Assembly (NCBI GenBank): GCA_029532415.1
Contig: JAQOTA010000064.1
Location: forward strand, 310,001-374,000
DNA: 64,000 nt
Direction of reading: 5' to 3'
DNA from: Marasmius tenuissimus
Taxonomy: Eukaryota > Basidiomycota > Agaricomycetes > Agaricales > Marasmiaceae
Every line of letters starts with the position of its first letter. Within the stretch, counting starts at the first letter, position 1. Below, piece by piece: positions 9,793 to 22,974 of the stretch. A program made the position numbers and the translations under genes. Under the pieces are notes generated by a model. The model made no database searches. It worked only from the letters and a program-made list of their open reading frames with translations, and had not been told where the DNA came from.

Positions 9793-11311
9793 TCAGGCCA
9801 TTTTCTCCGGCTTCCCTCGGCGAAAATCACCCTTCGAGCCGATTGTAGTGGACTGGTCCTCCCCAGGGGCCGCATGGAATGTTGAAATGACTTGATGTAC
9901 GTTCTCGACGGATTTATTGTACCCTGCCCTAACGATAATAATCGTGGGAGCAAGACACTGCAGATAGAACATAATCAGTTCATGAATCAAGTCAATCAAA
10001 GTGGTCTACAAACTGATAGCTGGGCGGGAATAACCGTAGGATCGAAAGGAACGGAAAATCCACCAACGACGAGCTGATAGATAAACACAATCAAGAGAGG
10101 CGTTGAGTATAAGAGCCCAGACTCGATACTAGATGGATGAATGAGAGATTACATTGATCAGTATCTTTGTAAAGACAAGTCGGGCAGGCGAGAATACACA
10201 CGCACACAATTTTCACGACTGTCTTATATTGCGAGTCGATGTCCTTTCCCATAATGTTTCGAGCCTCACGACTGATCCACCAGATACGTCCGGCTGAAGC
10301 GCTCGTTCAGGCCATGACTTGGTGGGAAAATGAAATTGAACATACCTGTCATCAGCGTCAAGATAAAATTGAAACACGCCGCTGCAACAAAAGCTGCGCT
10401 GTTGACATCATTTGCCAATGTACGAAGAGTCGCTTGTGTAAAGTATCCCACGAGGGCCGGGATACCGGCTCCGAGTAGGATAGCTTTGGTTGAGGGCGTT
10501 GAGCTCCACCGTTTCAAGATACAAAAATGAGGCGGGATGCACACCATTGATTGCAAACGAAAAGAAAGCCAAAGGATAGAGAACTAACTTCCTTGAATTC
10601 CAAACAACGTAGCAACGATGAACCTTGCGTATACGTCAGGTACTGTTCCAACGTTCTATGAGTGGACAAGCTCACCAATGTGCAATCCGCAACCGCACTA
10701 GCATAAACAGAGATAAGTGAGATCCTCGGATTGTAGGTACTATCAAACTTGAAGGCGCACTTCATCAAGATCACGGCAATAGCCCATATAGCACTGAGCA
10801 CTATCGTCAGCAAGGCTACCATACGCAAGATGGCACTCACAATCCAGTGTCAATTACCGGGTCTTTGAACAAGTCTTCGATTAGATTATCCAGATTTCTT
10901 GTTCTCGCAGCTTCATACTGGGTTATGACTTGACGAAATTGCTGCATTGTGTATCCTGCGACGTAGAGGGTGTCCAAAATGAAAAGGAGAACGGTACACC
11001 ACAGATACAGCTTCCGTGCGGCCTGGATCTTCCGGCTGCGGGTCAAAACATGGATTGATAACCCAAAGACAACGATGTATATGCCTATCGAGTGGACTTT
11101 AGCTGGATAAGGTTTGGGTTTGAACGCTTCCAACTTACCGTAAGTTGCATAAATGACCTGAAGAGCGGAGTAGATGGTTGTAAGAACCGAAGACACAAAC
11201 ACAGAGATGGAATAGAGAGGATCTCACGAGCAGAGTACTCATAGGCAGGATGAATACATTATTCAAGGTGAGAAATACTGCTGCCGCCGACTCAGTGTCG
11301 TTGGATGCCAT
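9793..11311 (-). CDS. Multi-pass membrane protein of unknown function (agaricomycete family)
   Basis: Exons can be joined into one protein with about seven hydrophobic segments. It starts MASNDTESAAAVFLTLNNVF at 11311, then STLL joined to a micro-exon VIYATY and to GIYIVVFGLSIHVLTRSRK, then LYLWCTVLLFILDTLYVAGY. Next come ILRMVALLTIVLSAIWAIAV, an exon with KAILLGAGIPALVGYFTQAT, FNFILTLMTG, GRIWWISREARNIMG, and GLLYSTPLLIVFIYQLVVGG. A soluble tail ends EKMA with TGA at 9793. Intron borders are GT-AG. The layout (short N terminus, seven hydrophobic stretches, RIWWISREAR before the sixth, polar tail) matches a large uncharacterised mushroom membrane-protein family. A receptor-like role is possible but not shown. 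Confidence 0.7.
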
Positions 11312-12156
11312 GGTATAGAAATTCACGGCCTTGGTCTGAGCCGTGTATCGTCTTATATGTGGTCTTACCATTACCCGATATAAGTATGTTGGAGCTGGTG
11401 TGACCTGGATGGGCCCCGATAGGCTTCAGATGTGGATTAGCTCCCGGTGGGCGAGTAAGGAATCACATGGCAGACCAGTGCGCCGCAGCAGCGTTGTTCC
11501 ATCCTTAGCGAACAGAGATAGTGTTCAAGATCCTGTCTACACTTCCGAACAAATGCTGGTAAACGCCGAACACTGCGTACTCTGCTAAGTCTTCGAAAAT
11601 CGAGTTCGATAACTACCCCACGGGACACTCCTGATATTAACGTCACGCCAAGATTAAAGACCGTAGCTTGCGCCCGGGTTTACCGCTCAGGACTCCAACC
11701 ATTCCTCTGGTTTACAGAGTAACAAAACTTGGAAACGTGTAGTGGAACCTGTACCGAAAGGAAAGAGACGAAGGCGAGATGGTCTCCCGGTCTGGAATGT
11801 TCGTCGAGAGTCATCAAACACGTATTAACCATACCAGACCAGATTCATCACGCCGGGTCTCAGATCTCGAGGCGACGAGATCGACAGTGAGATGACAAGG
11901 TGTTCTACGAGTGAACCGAGGAATACGGCATTGGAAACATTCGGCTGTGAAGATGGCGATGTAGGTCTAAAGAGGACGTGGGGAAAAGATACATAGTAGA
12001 TCACAAGCAGGCAGAGCAGAGTTACTCTGTACTGCCTGACAGGAAGAAGCAGAGCGGTTGTTATTAAGTCATTGATGTCAAAACTCTACGAGTCCACGGG
12101 GTTTGCGTGGGTAAAGGCTGAAGAAACCCAGTTGTACCACCCCCGCGGAGATCTTT
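11312..12156. other. Intergenic region
   Basis: Upstream flank of the membrane-protein gene. I see no gene, repeat or structured RNA in it. Confidence 0.4.
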
Positions 12157-12807
12157 TCACCCCCTTGGAAGGCGAGTCGACCCCAATACGAGCCTATCCG
12201 CTTGATGCCTTACTATCACTATATCCCTGCATCGGCAGCGCCAGACTCCGCCAGCGCAATTGAAAGATCCAAATGGGTTTTCCACATACAGCATCGTGAC
12301 AAAATGCATTTCATTTACGGTGGGGTGTAAAGAGAGTAGGCAACCGATCACGATCGTACCTGAGATTTGCAAGACTCGACCAAGCGGTGTTCGGAGTCGG
12401 GTTGCTGAGCGCTGAGCTGGAGCTCCATCGTTTACCGCCTCGTTCAATGAAACGTTGTCGATATCGGACTCTAGCATCGAAGAAGTAATCGTTACGATTT
12501 CGAGATCCCGGATATCATTTGCTGTTGAAATGGCCCGAAGTCCAGCCGTCGGTGATTCGTGAGTGGCGAATGGAGTTGAACGGGGATTGTTGTCAGTTAA
12601 TGTGGGAAGGCCCAAGTAGTAGATGACGGACATGACGGCTGCACAAGATCGCCTTCGCTTCTTGGCTGAAAGGAGCGACAAAAACGGAGGATGGGCAGAG
12701 AGAAAATACGTTAGTATGGGAAGCTGACTGCCGAGAGAAGTTGTGAGTTGTGAAGATAAGGACACCATCGGAGGAGTTAGAGACGAGCTTCTATCTTTGA
12801 ATTGCAC
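12157..12807 (-). CDS. Hypothetical ORF, 216 residues
   Basis: The longest uninterrupted frame of this interval. It has a Ser/Thr-rich N terminus, a basic KKRRRS motif near residue 50, an acidic Ser-rich middle and one hydrophobic stretch (QISGTIVIGCLLSLH). No family is recognised. It may be a single-exon protein or chance; codon structure alone cannot decide. It lies on the same strand as its neighbours. Confidence 0.3.
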   Translation of the reverse strand: MQFKDRSSSLTPPMVSLSSQLTTSLGSQLPILTYFLSAHPPFLSLLSAKKRRRSCAAVMSVIYYLGLPTLTDNNPRSTPFATHESPTAGLRAISTANDIRDLEIVTITSSMLESDIDNVSLNEAVNDGAPAQRSATRLRTPLGRVLQISGTIVIGCLLSLHPTVNEMHFVTMLYVENPFGSFNCAGGVWRCRCRDIVIVRHQADRLVLGSTRLPRG

Positions 12808-13149
12808 CTCATATCCCCAAGGACGTACAGAAAAGAAAGCGACGTTAACTCAGTGCTAGCCTTCACTTGCATTCCCTACTTATTAGCACTGGTTAGTGGA
12901 AAATCAAATAATCCTTGAACCGCTTCGGAGACCGGTCAATCGGGGACATACGTGTGCTCAAAGCAGCCAAAGAAGTGGTATGTCGTTAAGCTCTGGGTAG
13001 CATGTTCTATACGAAGTTCGCTTCCCGGCATCGAATTCTGCCCGTTATATTTGTTCTCGTTATTAAAAAATCAGTTTGTCATATTGCCCTCTTTGTATAC
13101 ATAACAGTGTCTTGTGCGGAACATTTTATCTTGTTTCGTTATTTTACTT
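12808..13149. other. Intergenic region
   Basis: Downstream flank of the beta-galactosidase gene; short plus-strand frames here have no recognisable motif. Confidence 0.4.
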
Positions 13150-16100
13150 TCAGTCCCGACCTTCAGGCGACCAAGCAGGGTTATTCTTCCTAATGGCCCC
13201 CACACCCCCATCGAGCACTCCATCAGCAATCAACTCTACTCGTGGAGTTACGGTATCGTCCGTCATGGACCAGACGGCAACAGCAACCGTGCTTTGAGTG
13301 GAGTTAGGCGCGAGGTATAGCATCCATCAACGAACACTCACTTAGTTCCCTGATAATCTAGAATACCCTCGTGCACAGGGAACTTTGTCTGTGGTCTGTG
13401 TAGAGCCCACTAATCAGTCAAGCTGATAACACAAAAGAAACTCACGGCGCACCCCAAATTACCAACCCGCTTTCCCATCATCCATCCATTGACGAAAAGC
13501 AACGCTCGGTAAGGCTGTTCGCCACCTTCGACAAAATTGAAACTGATCATCACGTCCTTTCCCTGTGGGATGCTCATTTCGAAGGTATTCACAAAAAACC
13601 CTACTCCAGCACTTGAGAGCGATAGGTTGGACATCGTATCCCAGGAAGAGGTGTCAAAGCCGGGTAGATGCCATCCCTTGCGTTCGCCCAAGAGGCCTCC
13701 TTCGTTCAAGACTCCCCGAACCTTGTCTGGGAAACTGCAAAAGAAAGTATCCTCAATCACCACAGGAATAGCGAATAAGCTCGAGAGCAGTGCGTACTTG
13801 GTGTAACCGCCTATCTTGCCCTGAACCTTCCACTCCCCGAAAGTTCCCGAGTTGAGCTGGAAGCCACGAATTCCCCGAGGGCATTTCATGTCATTCCCGC
13901 CTGTAGTACAGTATCGTCAGTTTCTGATTACATAGTTAGATATTTATCACACCGTTCGCTTCGTTCAAACCCATGTTGTCCTAACAAACGTTAATCAAAA
14001 GTCCTAGCCATTGAATGGAAGCTGGCTCACATACCTGAACGATCGTGATAACATTATCTTCGCCTGACTTGACGGAACCCTCGGGAAACATAAACACCTC
14101 GTCAGTCTCCTCGATGAAGTTTCTGTTATTCGTTGAGCTAGTATTGGAGGTTTATTAGAATGAACATTGCGAGAAGCGGTATTACCCTCACTTTCCGAAC
14201 GAGGTGTTGAGGAAAACGTTATTGAGCCACACGCTCGCAGCAAATGCTACACCGTGGTCAGCAGTGCCCATAAACGCCGCAATAGAAGACGCACCTTCAC
14301 CGCCGTTGATAGACAGGTTCACACTCTTCTCGTCTCCAGTTCCTTGGAAGTGACCCCTCCAAAGGACGACACCCTCACAGCTTGGGAAATACATCAGCGT
14401 CGATTCAGGAGAACTAAACCTCAGTGAAGCACTCACAATTCATAATCACATCCATACAAAACCCGCTCATCTCCATAAAACGGTTTCTGGGGAATGTTCG
14501 TCGTCGTGTGGTTCGCCAACACCCAGCCTGAATCGTCGAATTCACTCGAAATTTCCGGAAGGGAGTCTTTGAACCTCCACTCGTCCAGCTTGGGCAACGT
14601 GATCCCACCAACACTAAACGAATCCCGCGTCGTGTTTTCATCTTCCATTGAAACAGCCCCCAAACCCAAGAGGTAGGAAGCAACGAAGTCGCTCTCGTCA
14701 CTACCCGCCCGTTCCAAGTAATCTCCCTGATACTCTTCGGCGCGACGACCGTAAGTAGCACCTCCGATGCCCCCGCTGAAACGTTCAGGTCCCCTCTCAA
14801 TGCCAATTGGTCTCCATCGATCTCAGCGGACCGAACAAGGTAAGGCCCTCCTACCAGCACACTCTCGTTCGTCCCAATACTCCAGAAATTGGCAAAGTCT
14901 CCTTCACCTGCGATTGCTGGAGCCCAGAAGGTATCGATCGTATCGGAGTCGGCATAGAGGATGAGTTGAGTGTCCGAATCGTAGATGGTTGCCAACCCTT
15001 TGACACCAGGGAGGGCTTCGACGATTGTAGCGTTTCCGCTGACAGGCTCGTCTCTGAACTGGATATTTGGGTTTCCAGGTGAAGTGACCCCGGGTGTGGG
15101 GGTGCCAGTGAGATGAATAGCGAAGGAATGTGACTGCTCGGAGTTGCCATGAAGTAGAAGGACATCCCGCCCGTCAATGACGCCGGCAAAGAATATCTGA
15201 GCTTCGGAGTATAGAGCTGTAGAGTTAGATCCGAAGGCGTAGTCGGTGACAATTGTCTTGGACTCGCGCCCAGAGAGGGTGACATCCGTGAATAGTTGCA
15301 ATGCGTTCCCATCTGCTGTAGTCACGTTGAGTTTAAACACTGAGGTGGCACTGCGCGAATGTTAGAACGTAATGATACTCATACGAGGGAAGGGAGCTCA
15401 CGTTGAGGTAGAGTCGTTCTGTCTCACAATCCAGAAGCCCGCTCCTGAGTCAGGATTCCTCAGAAGGGTAACAAATGCGAGCGGAGTGTCATTGACAGTA
15501 ATCACGGCCCCCTCGGTCAAATTCGTGGAAGTATCGCCGATCCAATCCGTTTTGTAGAACTCGGGGGAGCTACGAAGGAACATTCCTTGACGTTTGAGCT
15601 CCGAATATTTGGCCGTCAACATACGCGATTCCGTGATCTAACGTACTGATTTAGTATTTTGGACACAGGAAGTATGAGGTACTCACTGCTGCTCCGTAGT
15701 CATAAGACGTGTAAACGCCGCTGCAGAAGAACATTGAGTATGGAAAGGCCTGGACCAAAGTCGAGTAGAACGCACTGGAACGGAATGGCACCCCACGATG
15801 TACCGCCATACGTCATATAATAACTGATCAATTTTGCATTCGACGCCCACAACTGAAGGTTGAAGACCGAGAGGTATTCTGCACCAGTGAGTTCACGACA
15901 CCCCTCATAACCTATTCCAATATCTAAGAAAAGTGTTCAATGTGCCATGTACGGAAATTCGTACCAGGTGACGTCGGGCCCCATGGGTCGAAAGAACCAG
16001 ATTGAAATTCTGTGGCAATAAGGTTAAATCTCGGTGCTTGATGGCTCGCGAGCAGATCTTCCTTACCAGGACTGTACCATGGCTGAGAAGGGTTGACGTC

Positions 16101-17260
16101 CTCGTGGTACTGATGCCAGTCCAGAGGAACCGGCTGCCAAACATCGGGATACGTGCAATTATATCGTTGAGGATAGGCATCCATACTGTTGCAAGATTAT
16201 GAAAGAAGACGTGAGTGACCGATTACGAATTACTTACCCGTAGAGATCTACCGCGCCAGTTCCATTGATGAAGTTTCTCTTCGGACCAGGATCATTGTAT
16301 GTCAACGGTACAACAATTCCACTGCCACGATATACGGACTCAAGCTCGACGAAGTAGGTACCACCTAAAATCTGGGAATGTTCGTTATCTAGAAAATAAC
16401 AATATTGTCAAAACGACGGATTATCTCTGGCCGACAAAAACCTGCCTATTTGTACCGCAATAACTGGTCCCCCCTCTGTGATCTGGTTGTCTCTCGTACG
16501 CTCGATTATGCCGTCGATGTAGTCCTGCCATGCGTCTCGCCAATCACTGGCATTCGTGCGAATTTCTCCTGCAAGTTCAGTGGTGGTCCAATGGGGAACA
16601 CCTCCCGCTGTAGTCTCGGCGTTGATGTACTGGATAAAACGTTTACGCGTTAACTTCCACATGTTCAGAGTACAAGAATAGTGGGCGTTCTCACCGGACC
16701 TAAAGGATGGCTTTTGCTTTAGAACGAAGTCCCCACATCATGTGGTTCCGACATACCTGGACGAAGTACTATAGTAATACCGGCTTCCTTTGCTGCATCG
16801 TACAAGGGCTGCAACCCTCTGTACCCTTCAAAGTCCACCACACCACGAGAGGGATTGATGAGGCCCATATGAATGTAGACGCTGACGCTGTTGAGTCCCG
16901 CCGCCTTGAACTTTTCAAGTATGTCAAGCCATAAGTCGGGTACCGGCAGACGGAAAGTGTGAAATTCGCCAGAACTGCGATCTTCATTGAGACACAGAAA
17001 GGATAAGCAAGCAATATTCATACGCACTGTAAGAAAAACCGTTGATCCTTCACTAATAAGCTGTAATTGTCAAACCGAACTTGGTCCGTGTAATCTGGGG
17101 CGCGAGCAAGTACGTCAACATCAGGCCTCCCAAGATCGAATTGTGGTATTGAACCCAACGCATTTGAACCAATTTTCGAAGCCATTGTCGCGACTGCCAT
17201 CGCAAGAGAGGCAGCCATCGCTCCCAACCAACAACGCGTACGGGTTTGCTTGAGCTTCAT
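13150..17260 (-). CDS. Secreted GH35 beta-galactosidase (large fungal type)
   Basis: Hydrolyses terminal beta-galactosides of plant cell-wall polysaccharides outside the cell. From the ATG at 17260 it has a hydrophobic leader with an alanine-rich core, then VRFDNYSLLVKDQRFFL joined in frame to HSGEFHTFRLPVP, the GH35 signature entry. The acid/base Glu is in VQIDNE, recovered only if the intron at 16389-16445 is a GC-AG intron. The nucleophile Glu is in ATEFQSGSFDPWG near 16000. Then follow DLYGMDAYPQRYNC, YYMTYGGTSWGAIPF, TSYDYGAAI and the beta-sandwich domains. The protein ends TVAVAVWSMTDDTVTPRVEL and a short tail, stopping at TGA 13150-13152. More than ten introns of about 50-60 bases are implied. 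Length (about 1000 residues) and domain order match fungal lacA-like enzymes. It seems intact. Confidence 0.9.
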
Positions 17261-18541
17261 TCCCTTTTGCGGGGTCTGACGAATCGATTAGAACTTGCTT
17301 GCGGGTAGAGGGAAATAGTGCTTGGGGTAAAGAATTGTCCCATGTTTCGTTTGAGAATGGAGATTATAAGTTCCCGTGGCGAGAACTCTCGGAGATTTGG
17401 AAAGAAACTCGGGTGCTGTCTAGTGACCTCATGATGATGAGTGTAGAGAAGAAGCGGGCTCAGGGGTCTGTGACTCTGTACTTACGCAAAGCGTGGAGGA
17501 ATCCGGATTGCCGGGCCGTTTTGACAGGCGGTGACCAGGTGCTCTCACTCTCAAATCCCGTCAGTAATAGTGCTACAAGAGAGCCAGAGGAAAGGGAAGT
17601 CTGAAATAGAGGAAATTTGTCACTTGATTTGTGAGCAAGTGGATCTAGATCCCTTGTCTCTTCATGCAGGTTGAGTGGTGCGGATGCGAACCTTGTCGAT
17701 ATATTAGCTTGTGAAAATGCTAGTATAGAAGTCTTATGCTGAATGGGATGATTAGAAACAGCAATCTTGGTCCTTGTAAACTTTTGGGTCATTGTAGTAG
17801 ATGATTGTAAGTGCCCATTTTCACTTCCCAGTTACATTGCAGCTTATCAATACATCGCACTCCACGGCTGCTTTCCCTCCCTGTTAATGGAAACTGACCG
17901 TGACTGCAGGTTTCGGAACAAGAAAGCAATGGTGTTATTCATACTTCACGAATCAGTCGCTGAGTGAGGCTTGTAAGTTGTGCTCATCCGGATGTTTACA
18001 GTAGTAGTGGTCGGCCAAAGCCCCAGGTGGCCATGAAGCTTCAAAGCTCATCAAATACCTCAACTTCCTGTACTGATGACATTGAAGGAAAAGGCGCGTT
18101 GGGCGTGTCGACGTGCTAGCTACCCGCTCACCGAGTTGATCATATACTGCGGGGTTTCAAAATGTCTCTGCCGCTGCGGCTGGAAGTACCGGACCGGGTC
18201 ACGTAAGGCAAAAAACTTGTTTCCCATTTTCACGGAATTATACAAAACCCAGTACAGCTTTTCCCTCGCCGCTGCCACTGTTGAGTATACTTTCAGCGAG
18301 TGCCCGAAGCTGAGGCTTGCCACCTCTTTCCGCCGCGATTCGCCATCCAGCTCTAGACACTGACCTTGGGAAAAACATTTGTCATGCTAAGTATAAACAT
18401 ACACATACATGCGATGTGCTTGATCTTGAACCATCACCGTCTCCCTGGAAAGCGCGAGAACCGAACTATCGCATTTTGATTTATGTGAGTCTTTGCGTTC
18501 TAATCGTGTTATGTATAACTAATACCTCCAGATATTTAGTC
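17261..18541. other. Divergent intergenic region between GH35 and MYND genes
   Basis: About 1.3 kb separates the start of the minus-strand beta-galactosidase from the plus-strand MYND gene, so both promoters must lie here. Small open frames are present but lack motifs. No defined regulatory site was identified with confidence. Confidence 0.4.
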
Positions 18542-20528
18542 ATGAGTCGCAACATATTCAAAGACTCCAACTTTCCACGTAAAGAGGCCACTCTTTATTT
18601 CGCTAGCGCAGCCTCGCGGTTCCCGAGTGCTATTCTAGCGGTCGAACAGCTGAAGAAGATCGGGAGGCCTCCATCAAAAACGACTCCCGTTTCGACCCAA
18701 CGGATGCAAAACGTGTGCCAAATCCTAGCTGCGATTGCAAGGCACAGAGAGTCCCCAACACCACCGACCCTGATCCACTGGGAGTCGATCATAGGCCCTT
18801 GGGTTATTTTCTTCCTCCAGCAGGTGTTGTTGATACCTGATCATTTCTCGAAGCCTGAGTGGGCGGATGTAGCTGAGCAGCTTCTGTTGGTCATCCCACC
18901 TCTCCTCGAGCTCCCGGAAAATACCTTGGCAACCCTAAAGCGTGCCTTTTCGTCTCTTCAGCCATTTACTACCCAAGTTTTTTTGCTCGTCCTCGACAAA
19001 AACTACTGGTGGGGTGGTTGGGCAAAGACGGTGAAAGATCTTGCCCTTTGTGACTACTATGACGACACCCTTCCCTCTTTGGCAATCGGAAGCGATCCTC
19101 AGATTTCTCATCTTTATCCACTCGACAGCCGCCTTGGTGGTATCCTCATCAGAACGCTCGATTCCCAAATATCTGTTCTTCGTATGACACCCAATAAGGA
19201 TCTTGAGGATTTCAAGATTCTTATTCTCATAATCAGGCTGGCCCCGCAATGCTTTCAGGGTGTCGATCCGATGGCCTTGGGGGAGAACCGTCCACGGATT
19301 CTCCGTTTGATGATAAGGATCCTCAACATCCTTCTTCGAAAACAAAAGTCCCTTCGGTTACAGCCTGTAGGGAGCACAGAGTGGCAATCTACCTGCAACC
19401 TCGCGGCCGATATTCTCAACCATATCAAAACCCTTCTGATAACCCCAACATTGATTCAGGAAGCACTCGATTCCGGGATTCTCAAAATCCTCTTTTATGC
19501 GGACGACCGATTTTACGAGGCGGAGAAGTTGGAGACCCGAGATAGCATAGGCAGAACAAAGGTCTCTACCCCGATTGTCGATATCCTCGAGACCATGTCG
19601 GTATTATTTGTCTATCCTTCTGTGCTTCGCTCCTTCGCGCGTGCTGCACGAAAGTTTTCTAGCCCGGAGGAAGCTATCAAACGATTCTCTGCAGGGGACT
19701 TCGAAGCTTTGGGGACGGCTTGGGGGAACACCCTCTTACAATTCTCGCTGTTGAATGATGTGCGCCATACAATGGAAACCGTCGGTGGGCGTTGCTACAA
19801 TGTGCTGGTATGTAGGCCTTCGTTTTGTCTTCGAGGTCTTTGCGTTCAACTCACCTGTATCACGGTATAGTGCCCCTTGCAGACAAGCTCGCTTCCCAAA
19901 CCAGAGTCCAAAAATGGATATGTCCGCTGCCTTGGATGTCGGGTCAACATCTACTGCTCACTGACGTGCCGTAAGGCAGACTGGGACCATGAACACCGCC
20001 GGGAATGCTCTGATATATCTGGACGACTCAAAGGTCAGTCAATATCTACACCCTTCCACTCCCATCGAGCTCACTAGGCATTCAGCTGGATCAGATTTAC
20101 CGATAACTTCGAACGACTGGCGGCTGACCAGGCTACTCATTCAGGGCGGTCTGGGTACGGATGGTGAAAATTTCAATAATATCATCGAAAACTATCGAAG
20201 AACGATGTTCGAACGGGTGATAACTTCCCCCCGGGATCGGTCTATCCGGGATGGAGCCAGGAACCCAATCCTGTACTTGGATTACACTAAGCCTTTACTT
20301 CCTGACTCCGTTCCCCCCAAAGCCATGGACAGGGAGACCTTTGCGACAATGCTGCGTACGAAGGAAGGCTGGAGGGGTTGGGAATACAATGCTTCTGTGT
20401 TGAAGAAATGGGAAGATTCGAACGAGAGTACACTCCTCGTTTTTGCTCGGTTTGCGAGGGGAAAGGAAACCTACTACCCGCAGCATATCTTGGTAGAATA
20501 TCCGCTCAAAGGTCCACCGCAGAAATAG
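18542..20528 (+). CDS. MYND-type zinc-finger protein, copy 1
   Basis: A protein of about 610 residues. The ATG at 18542 (MSRNIFKDSNFPRKEA) was chosen because the paralogue at 24492-26610 starts with the same MSR; the frame stays open upstream to 18317, so a longer start is possible. The first 420 residues form an all-helical domain (VCQILAAIARH, LRTLDSQISVLRMTPNK-like blocks). After one intron comes the MYND finger, with Cys pairs in CLGCRVNIYCSLTCRKADW and the closing HEHRREC, which binds two zinc ions. A second intron near 20030-20083 leads to the C-terminal domain ending EYPLKGPPQK. MYND fingers bind proline-rich partners, but the target is unknown. Such proteins form large families in mushrooms, and no enzymatic domain is visible. 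Confidence 0.8.
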
Positions 20529-21158
20529 CTCTATAGAAAGAATTCAGGTACTTGTACGAACATTTATTCTCCTGGCGAAGGCAAAAAATCTCGGTTCTAT
20601 AACGTCTTAAAGCGTAGGCTTCGTTCCTTGCACTCATCACGGTGTTTTTAGCAGCTGGCAGGGTATCGTGACTGGAGCAAAAACGCCGTTGCCGTCCTTT
20701 TGTGTACACAGTCCACAGGTTCTAGATCTTCGAATGAGAGCCCTTCAACGACGCCTTTCCGGGGAGCGTATAACAGTTATGGGGGTCGTATTTCGACCCA
20801 GGCCTCACTCTCTCGCGTGAACACGACAAGGTTTTGATTAACCGAGGTATGTACTTGTACGAGGGAAAGAAAGGCTGCCCTATCTACGAGATAGGTGCAG
20901 GTTTATATAGTCCACTTCGGCATTTGCCGTGAATATGATGCTGTAACTAGCAGGGGCGTTACAGAGCGCCAGTTGAATGCAGTCGGTCAACCCGCCTCCC
21001 TTGCTTGAAGCCTCTGAATACTATATCACCTGTAACATACTTACTTGATAAGGCAATCTATGATCACATCTGCGTCGGAAGGAAGGGAACGAACTTGCTA
21101 GGAATCTGCATGGATTCTACAGAGTGTGACACAATCGTCTATCAACACGATCATACTT
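20529..21158. other. Intergenic region
   Basis: Downstream of the plus-strand MYND gene and of the minus-strand P450 copy. Nothing recognisable. Confidence 0.4.
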
Positions 21159-22974
21159 TTACCGGTTTGATAAAAAAAGGCAGCTGATTACCTCCTTTCC
21201 TCTGACCATCGGACGGTGTACAGCGAATCCCTGTTTGATCAATATGTCGTCTTCCGGTACTGCCAATTGGAACTCACAGGCCCGCAGCAATGTGAACAGC
21301 AAAGCCTTTGTTCTATATCCGCTTCAATTAAATCCATCGGTTCTGGAGGTATAAAATGGACAAACTCACTCGACGATAGTGAACCTCCAACTGATACAAC
21401 CGTGGGGACCGCCGAGGAAGGTTATCATGTTCCCCCATACACCTGGGGTGGACGATACTGCTTCAGGGAGGTTTTCCCACCGCTCGGGTTTAGATAGCGT
21501 CAGTAAATAGGAAGTCACAATGTTTGGCAGAAAAAACCCACTTGAACTCTTCGGCATCCGGACCCCATAACGTCTAGTCCTTGTTGATGGCGATGATCGG
21601 GATGACAACAACTTGTCCTTTTTTTATTCTGCGAGACCGAACATCAATTTCGATCAATGTTCATGGTGAGGATAGATGGCTTTGACGTACTCTAATACAT
21701 CATGTTCCCGCCCGTATCGATCCACAAATGGTTTGCTCAGAGGGATCACATCGTCCTTCACTGCCTCTCGCACAGTGCTTTGAACAGGAGCCAGTAATCG
21801 GAGTGTTTCACGGCCAACAGCATCGAGATAAGGAAGTGCGTTGAGTTGATCCATGGATGGGAAATCAGTAGGAACAGACGCCAATTCTACTCGAAGCTTT
21901 GACTGAATCTCGGGCTTCGTGCAGAGTAAGTATATCGTGAGGATTGTAGAAGTGCTATAGAGGGTAAGCTACACCACTCAATTCGCTAGAGATAATAGAA
22001 TGGACTGTACCTGGTTGTCTCGTGGCTAGCGCTCAAGAACGTCGGAACCTCTAAGTAGAGTTTTCAGAACGGCGAAAACTGAAGTACGTATATAATATAC
22101 TCACGCGCTAAGACCTCCTCTTCTGACATTCGTTGCGCCTCTGGAACGTCAGGGCTCATGTTCGACTTGATCAGTAAGGAGAACAGATCACGGTCTTGGG
22201 AAGTACCAGTCGTCTGTACCGCTTTCTTGCTATGCTGGTAGAGCTCCTTTCCGATATGTATTGATGTGGCCATCCCGCGTCGGAAGTCTGCATCTGCCTC
22301 CGGCTTTTTGCAATGTCAATCCTCTTCTGGGGTCTCGACTTCACTAGAGGGACATACCAGTGAACGCAAGGCGGGAAACATGAGCTTGAGCACGACAGAA
22401 GGTGTCATAAAATTACTATCTCCGAGTACGTGCGAGAGCGCCTTGTTAAGTTCGTTGAAATTTCCGGATAAGGCGTCGAGTTGATAGTTGAACCCTGGCA
22501 GCAAGGGTAGTGAGAGTAGATGGCATATTCATCAGAAGGACCAACCCGCTTGACCGATGACATCTAGGGTCATCTTACTGAGCCAATAAAGGACGTCCAG
22601 TTCCGTTCGAGAACCCTGGGTATTCTCGAGTTGAGATGACCATATATCTCGAAGCTGAAGACGTTTTGGTGAGCCGCATCGCTCACGGCTTCAAGAAATC
22701 TGGAACAGCTTACCTCAATAGATTTGTCCACAAAGATCTCAGTGAGTGTGCTGATTTCAGCAGGACCAAAAGCCGGATTCTGTGAGTGCAAATCAGAGCA
22801 ACGTTCGACCAGATGAGAGCGTGCCTCACTACTACTCTTCGCTGTAAACCGGCGCATTAGACTGACACGCTCTTGATCCATACCATGACATGTACTGACC
22901 TGTTTACGATGTTGGTCTCCTTCAGCAATAAACAACCCTGTACCAGTGTTAGCCCTAGTGTTTATATACTCCAA
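21159..22974 (-). pseudogene. Cytochrome P450 pseudogene
   Basis: Exons on the minus strand give a clear class-II fungal P450. In order: TGTGLFIAEGDQHRKQ joined to NPAFGPAEISTLTEIFVDKS; LRDIWSSQLENTQGSRTELD; FNYQLDALSGNFNELNKAL; EVPTFLSASHETT joined to SGVAYPLYSTSTILTIYLL (helix I); GRETLRLLAPV with the ExxR motif; [13 protein letters not shown]; a PERW region; the heme loop [14 protein letters not shown] with the ligand Cys; and a C terminus ending near 21159. Two faults are visible. An in-frame TAG follows INKD, just before [10 protein letters not shown]. The usual N-terminal membrane anchor and proline hinge are not recognisable upstream of 22974. The Gly normally following the Cys-x pair is Ser (CIS). 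The gene lies between the two MYND genes. Confidence 0.75.

Noticed and set aside
18317..18541. Upstream extension of the MYND copy 1 frame
   Set aside because: The paralogue starts at the MSR equivalent to 18542, and the extension has no counterpart; it may be an untranslated leader.
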